Assembly (NCBI RefSeq): GCF_000176035.2
Contig: NC_015675.1
Location: 2,856,001-2,920,000, forward strand
Source of the DNA: Mesorhizobium opportunistum WSM2075
Lineage (GTDB): Bacteria; Pseudomonadota; Alphaproteobacteria; Rhizobiales; Rhizobiaceae
DNA length: 64,000 nt
Reading direction: 5' to 3'
Every line of letters starts with the position of its first letter. Within the stretch, counting starts at the first letter, position 1. The notes below the pieces were generated by a model. That model did no database searches, was not told where the DNA came from, and saw nothing but the letters and a program-made list of their open reading frames with translations. Shown here piece after piece: positions 61,304-64,000 of this stretch. The translations under genes were made by a program, and so were the position numbers.

Positions 61304-61688
61304 GGAGATCGAAAGGCTGACCGCCTGGTGTGCAAGCGCCGGCATAGGCGAGATCGAAGTGTCGGAGGCCGGCTTTTCGCTGCGGCTGCATATGCAGGCC
61401 GTTGTTGCCGAAACACCTGCGGCTGCGGCCGAAGCGCCGGTGCCCGAAACGGTCTTCAAGGGCGTGCGTGCGCCCGGAGTCGGCGTGTTCCGTATCGATC
61501 ATCCAACGACCGGCCACCCTGTTGCCGGACCTGGCCAGACGGTCCGCAAGGGCGAGACGGTCGGCGTCCTGCAGGTCGGCCCATGCCTGAAGGCCGTGCT
61601 CGCGCCGGCAGACGGCGTGCTGGGCGCGGCACTGATCAAGGACGGAGCGGTCGTCGGTTACGGCACGCCGCTCTACGAACTGGTGTGA
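61293..61688 (+). CDS. BCCP-like protein lacking the biotin-attachment motif
   Basis: 131 residues. The N-terminus ([31 protein letters not shown] in parts) parallels the AccB-like protein two genes upstream. The C-terminal biotinyl/lipoyl fold is recognisable ([45 protein letters not shown] in parts, YGTPLYELV). Where EAMKM should be, it reads QVGPCLKAV, so the standard biotinylation site is gone. It may be a structural or competing subunit. The ATG at 61293 overlaps accC. Confidence 0.8.
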   Translation: MTIEEIERLTAWCASAGIGEIEVSEAGFSLRLHMQAVVAETPAAAAEAPVPETVFKGVRAPGVGVFRIDHPTTGHPVAGPGQTVRKGETVGVLQVGPCLKAVLAPADGVLGAALIKDGAVVGYGTPLYELV

Positions 61689-61699
61689 AGGCAAAGGCG

Positions 61700-62500
61700 A
61701 TGGTTCGAACCACTGAGGAAAGCGCCGTGGCGGCCGAAGGATTGCAGGTCGATATCAATTCCGACATGGGCGAGGGTTTTGGAGCCTACAGGCTCGGCGA
61801 CGATGCGGCTATCCTCGACATCGTCAGCTCCGCCAATGTGGCCTGCGGCTTTCATGCCGGTGACCCCGAGATCATGGCGGCCACGTTCTCGATGGCGCGC
61901 GACAAGGGCGTCGCCGTTGGCGCGCATCCGAGCTTCGCCGATCTGTGGGGGTTCGGACGCCGCGTCATCCCGCATTCCATGGATGAGATCGAAAGGCTGG
62001 TCGCCTACCAGATCGGCGCGGCACAGGCGCTCTCCGCCTATGCCGGCCACCCGATCCGCTACGTCAAGGCTCATGGCGCGCTGGGCAATCTTACCCAGAC
62101 CGATCGTGGCGTCGCCGAAGCGGTGACGCGCGCGGTCAAGGCGGTCGATCCCGGCCTGATCTGCCTGGCCATTGCGCTCGGCTTCCAGGACAGGATCGCG
62201 CGTGACGCTGGCCTGGCGGTCAGGTCCGAAATCTTCGCCGACCGCGCCTATACGGAGGAAGGGTTTCTTGTATCGCGCAAGCTGGAGGGCGCCGTCATCC
62301 ACGATGCCGAGAAGGCTGCTGAACGGGTCGTGCGGATGGTCAAGCAAGGCGCCATCGAGACGCTTTCCGGGCAGTTGCTGCAGACGCCGATCGATTCAAT
62401 CTGCGTCCACAGCGACACGCCAGCGGCCGTCGCCATCGCCGCGCATGTCAGGAGACGGCTGGAAGCGAACGGTGTCAGGGTCCGAGCGTTCGCTGCCTGA
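61700..62500 (+). CDS. pxpA: 5-oxoprolinase subunit PxpA (LamB/YcsF family)
   Basis: 266 residues. VDINSDMGEGFGAYRLGDDAAIL, ANVACGFHAGDPEIM, GVAVGAHPSFADLWGFGRR and YVKAHGALGN are conserved LamB/YcsF blocks, including metal-binding residues. In bacteria PxpA works with PxpB and PxpC to open 5-oxoproline with ATP. PxpB and PxpC are not in this window, and biotin carboxylase genes are found in their place. The start ATG at 61700 lies 11 bp after the carrier-like gene. A bidirectional terminator follows. Confidence 0.9.
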   Translation: MVRTTEESAVAAEGLQVDINSDMGEGFGAYRLGDDAAILDIVSSANVACGFHAGDPEIMAATFSMARDKGVAVGAHPSFADLWGFGRRVIPHSMDEIERLVAYQIGAAQALSAYAGHPIRYVKAHGALGNLTQTDRGVAEAVTRAVKAVDPGLICLAIALGFQDRIARDAGLAVRSEIFADRAYTEEGFLVSRKLEGAVIHDAEKAAERVVRMVKQGAIETLSGQLLQTPIDSICVHSDTPAAVAIAAHVRRRLEANGVRVRAFAA

Positions 62501-62516
62501 GCACGGCCGAACGGTT

Positions 62517-62545
62517 ACGCGGCCGCGCCGAGGGCACGGCCGCGT
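62517..62545. terminator. Bidirectional terminator hairpin between convergent genes
   Basis: ACGCGGCCG (62517-62525) and CGGCCGCGT (62537-62545) are exact inverted copies with an 11-nt loop. They lie between the stops of pxpA and the convergent proline-racemase-family gene. T runs are short, so it is called on stem strength and place. Confidence 0.6.
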
Positions 62546-62550
62546 CCGTT

Positions 62551-63576
62551 TCAGAACCAGACGTCGCTGAGGCGATGGCCGCGTGGATAAGGGTCTGTCG
62601 GGTCGAGGCCATATTGGCCAATACTGGTGATCCAGGCTTGTCCAGCGATGGTGACCACGACCGCGTCGCGGTCGCCGACGTGCGCATTGGCGATCACGCG
62701 GGAATCGAAATGGGTCCCGATGATCGACCTGTTGCGGAACAGCTCGCCTTTGGCGATCTGGCCCTTTGCCGACATCACCGCCAGTCGCCCGGTGGTGCCG
62801 GTGCCTGTCGGCGAGCGGTCGAGCCTGCCATGCAGGCATACCGTGCCGTTGATGCTTTCCACGCGCCCGTCGACGCGCTCGATCGGACCTTCGAAAATCA
62901 CGTTGGACACATCGCGGATCTTCGGGTTCTCCGGATGCACGACAACGAGCTGCTCGTTGACGGCTTTCTTGATGCGTTGGCCGATCAGCGACATCTGGTG
63001 TGCCTCGTCGGGTTTGACAGCGAACCCTAGTGCGCGCGCATTGACATGGGCGAAAGTCATGCCGCCATAGGAGGTGTCGACGGTGATCGTGCCAAGCCCC
63101 TCGACTTCGACTGGCGTGTCGAGGTGGACTGCGAAAGCCGGCACATTGGTGAACTCCACCTGCTTCACCTTGCCATTCTCGCAGAGGCAGCGCACCTCGA
63201 TCATGCCTGCGGGTGCCTCCATGCGCAGCCGCGTCTCGGGTTCCTTCATAGGCACCATGCCCGTCTCCAGCGCCACGGTGGCGACGCAGATGGTGTTGGA
63301 GCCCGACATGGGCGGGTATTCAGTGCTTTCGAGGATCACATAGCCGAGGTCGGCCGAGCGATCGCAGGGCGGCAGGATGATGTTGGCGTTGACGTAGGGC
63401 GCGCCGCGCGGCTCGAAGAGGACGAGCCCGCGTATGTCATCCATATGCTCCTGGAGATATTCTTTCTTTTCGAACATGGTCTTGCCGGGCACGTCCATGA
63501 CGCCGCCGGTGATCACATTGCCGACCTCGCCCTCGGCATGGCAGCCGACGACCGTGAATGTTCTTGACCAGCGCAT
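62551..63576 (-). CDS. Proline racemase-superfamily protein with Ser/Thr active-site pair
   Basis: 341 residues. The family fold is clear (GCHAEGEVGNVITGGV, DRSPTGTGTTGRLAV, IGTHFDSRVI). The first catalytic position, Cys in MCGH of true racemases, is Ser91 in MSGSNTI. The second, Cys in SPCGTG, is Thr257. Cys/Cys members are racemases or 4-hydroxyproline epimerases, and Cys/Thr members are trans-3-hydroxy-L-proline dehydratases. A Ser/Thr pair is unusual. The Ldh-family gene just upstream, a family with pyrroline-2-carboxylate reductases, favours a dehydratase or related cyclic imino-acid role. Confidence 0.85.
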   Translation of the reverse strand: MRWSRTFTVVGCHAEGEVGNVITGGVMDVPGKTMFEKKEYLQEHMDDIRGLVLFEPRGAPYVNANIILPPCDRSADLGYVILESTEYPPMSGSNTICVATVALETGMVPMKEPETRLRMEAPAGMIEVRCLCENGKVKQVEFTNVPAFAVHLDTPVEVEGLGTITVDTSYGGMTFAHVNARALGFAVKPDEAHQMSLIGQRIKKAVNEQLVVVHPENPKIRDVSNVIFEGPIERVDGRVESINGTVCLHGRLDRSPTGTGTTGRLAVMSAKGQIAKGELFRNRSIIGTHFDSRVIANAHVGDRDAVVVTIAGQAWITSIGQYGLDPTDPYPRGHRLSDVWF

Positions 63577-63629
63577 TTTTTCTCCCTTTCCCCTTGATGA
63601 CCAAATCTGAGTGAGGCGGACGGATCACC

Positions 63630-64000
63630 TCAAACGCCGCCGAGTCCTTCTTCAAGAAATCGATCGAGTTGTTCGATCTCCTTGGCCGAGAGGCTGATGC
63701 CGTTACTCTCCGATGCTGCTCGGGCAATGAATCGCCGCTGCGAGGGCAGGCGCGCGCCCTGGCCAAGGATCGCCTCGAACAGAGCTTCCGCACGTCCCAG
63801 CGGGTTACCGGGACGGCTTGCGGAAAAAGCCTGCGGCGAAAAGGCGATGATCAGCTCTCCATGCGATGGATAAAGCGTCGTGGTGCCGAGCAGATCGAGC
63901 GCCTCGGGGCTGGTCAGGTCGCCGATCATGATCCCGGCGAGCAACTCGATCATCGTCGCGATGGCGGAGCCCTTGTGACCGCCGAAGGGAAGCATGGCGC
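63630..64000 (-). CDS. Ldh-family (malate/lactate dehydrogenase-like) reductase, 5' part outside window
   Basis: Only the last 120 or so residues are present. AMLPFGGHKGSAIATMIELLAGIMIGD matches the C-terminal nucleotide-binding block of the Ldh/MDH_2 family, which contains delta-1-pyrroline-2-carboxylate reductases and ureidoglycolate and malate dehydrogenases. The C-terminus ISLSAKEIEQLDRFLEEGLGGV fits. The ATG-like codon at 63995 is an internal Met. The gene continues beyond the right edge. It lies 53 bp upstream of the proline-racemase-family gene on the same strand. Confidence 0.82.
   Translation of the reverse strand, partial: AMLPFGGHKGSAIATMIELLAGIMIGDLTSPEALDLLGTTTLYPSHGELIIAFSPQAFSASRPGNPLGRAEALFEAILGQGARLPSQRRFIARAASESNGISLSAKEIEQLDRFLEEGLGGV

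Overview
The window looks like DNA from a Mesorhizobium-like member of the Rhizobiales (Hyphomicrobiales). Three things suggest this: uniformly GC-rich coding sequence, a rhizobial-type Tra/Trb conjugation module (RepA, DUF2840, TraF, DUF736, transglycosylase, DUF3363 relaxase, TraG, CopG), and dense small-molecule uptake and catabolic operons of soil alphaproteobacterial type. This is judged from protein content only. No rRNA, complete tRNA or CRISPR array was seen.

Layout. (1) 1-7.4 kb is a patchwork junction. It holds a truncated Sel1-repeat gene, an IS91-type unit whose tyrosine recombinase is frameshifted, a tyrosine integrase with a small excisionase-like HTH gene directly upstream, a frameshifted thermonuclease, a small secreted protein and a dnaE2 3' fragment. 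(2) 7.7-20.1 kb is a catabolic island: GntR, DctPQM TRAP transporter, shikimate-dehydrogenase-like and DapA-like genes, a BKACE gene, an RpiR regulator, a class III aminotransferase, and a TAXI/fused-permease TRAP system. (3) 20.4-24.3 kb holds an IS110 transposase, a second decayed IS91-type unit, and a split DUF6499/DUF2285 activator of FseA type with a candidate +1 ribosomal frameshift at its stop codon. (4) 24.5-32.0 kb is a ribose-type ABC importer between two SGNH hydrolases, with a ROK regulator. (5) 32.5-41.1 kb is the DNA-processing half of an integrative conjugative element. The trb mating-pair genes that should follow are missing. In their place are a HipBA module with four phased operators and a decayed traG fragment (43.2-43.5 kb).

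(6) 43.6-56.1 kb holds an orphan solute-binding protein, then two divergent transcripts around a LysR gene. The left one encodes MmgE/PrpD, CitE-like lyase, MaoC-type hydratase, CaiB-type CoA-transferase, quinone reductase and acyl-CoA dehydrogenase. The right one encodes a two-subunit TPP decarboxylase, aldehyde dehydrogenase, SDR and VOC protein. Read together they could turn a branched 2-oxo-diacid, through a C5 semialdehyde and a C5 diacid (itaconate or methylsuccinate type), into pyruvate and acetyl-CoA. This inferred pathway is the most interesting candidate system here. (7) 56.1-64 kb holds a GntR regulator, FAD oxidoreductase, aminotransferase, biotin-carboxylase pair, a carrier-like protein lacking the biotin lysine, PxpA, a proline-racemase-family protein with a Ser/Thr active-site pair, and the end of an Ldh-family reductase. 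This looks like cyclic amino-acid (hydroxyproline or oxoproline type) catabolism.

Overall the window reads as a mosaic, probably a degraded ICE or genomic island carrying uptake and catabolic cargo. Where the element ends on the right cannot be fixed from sequence alone.
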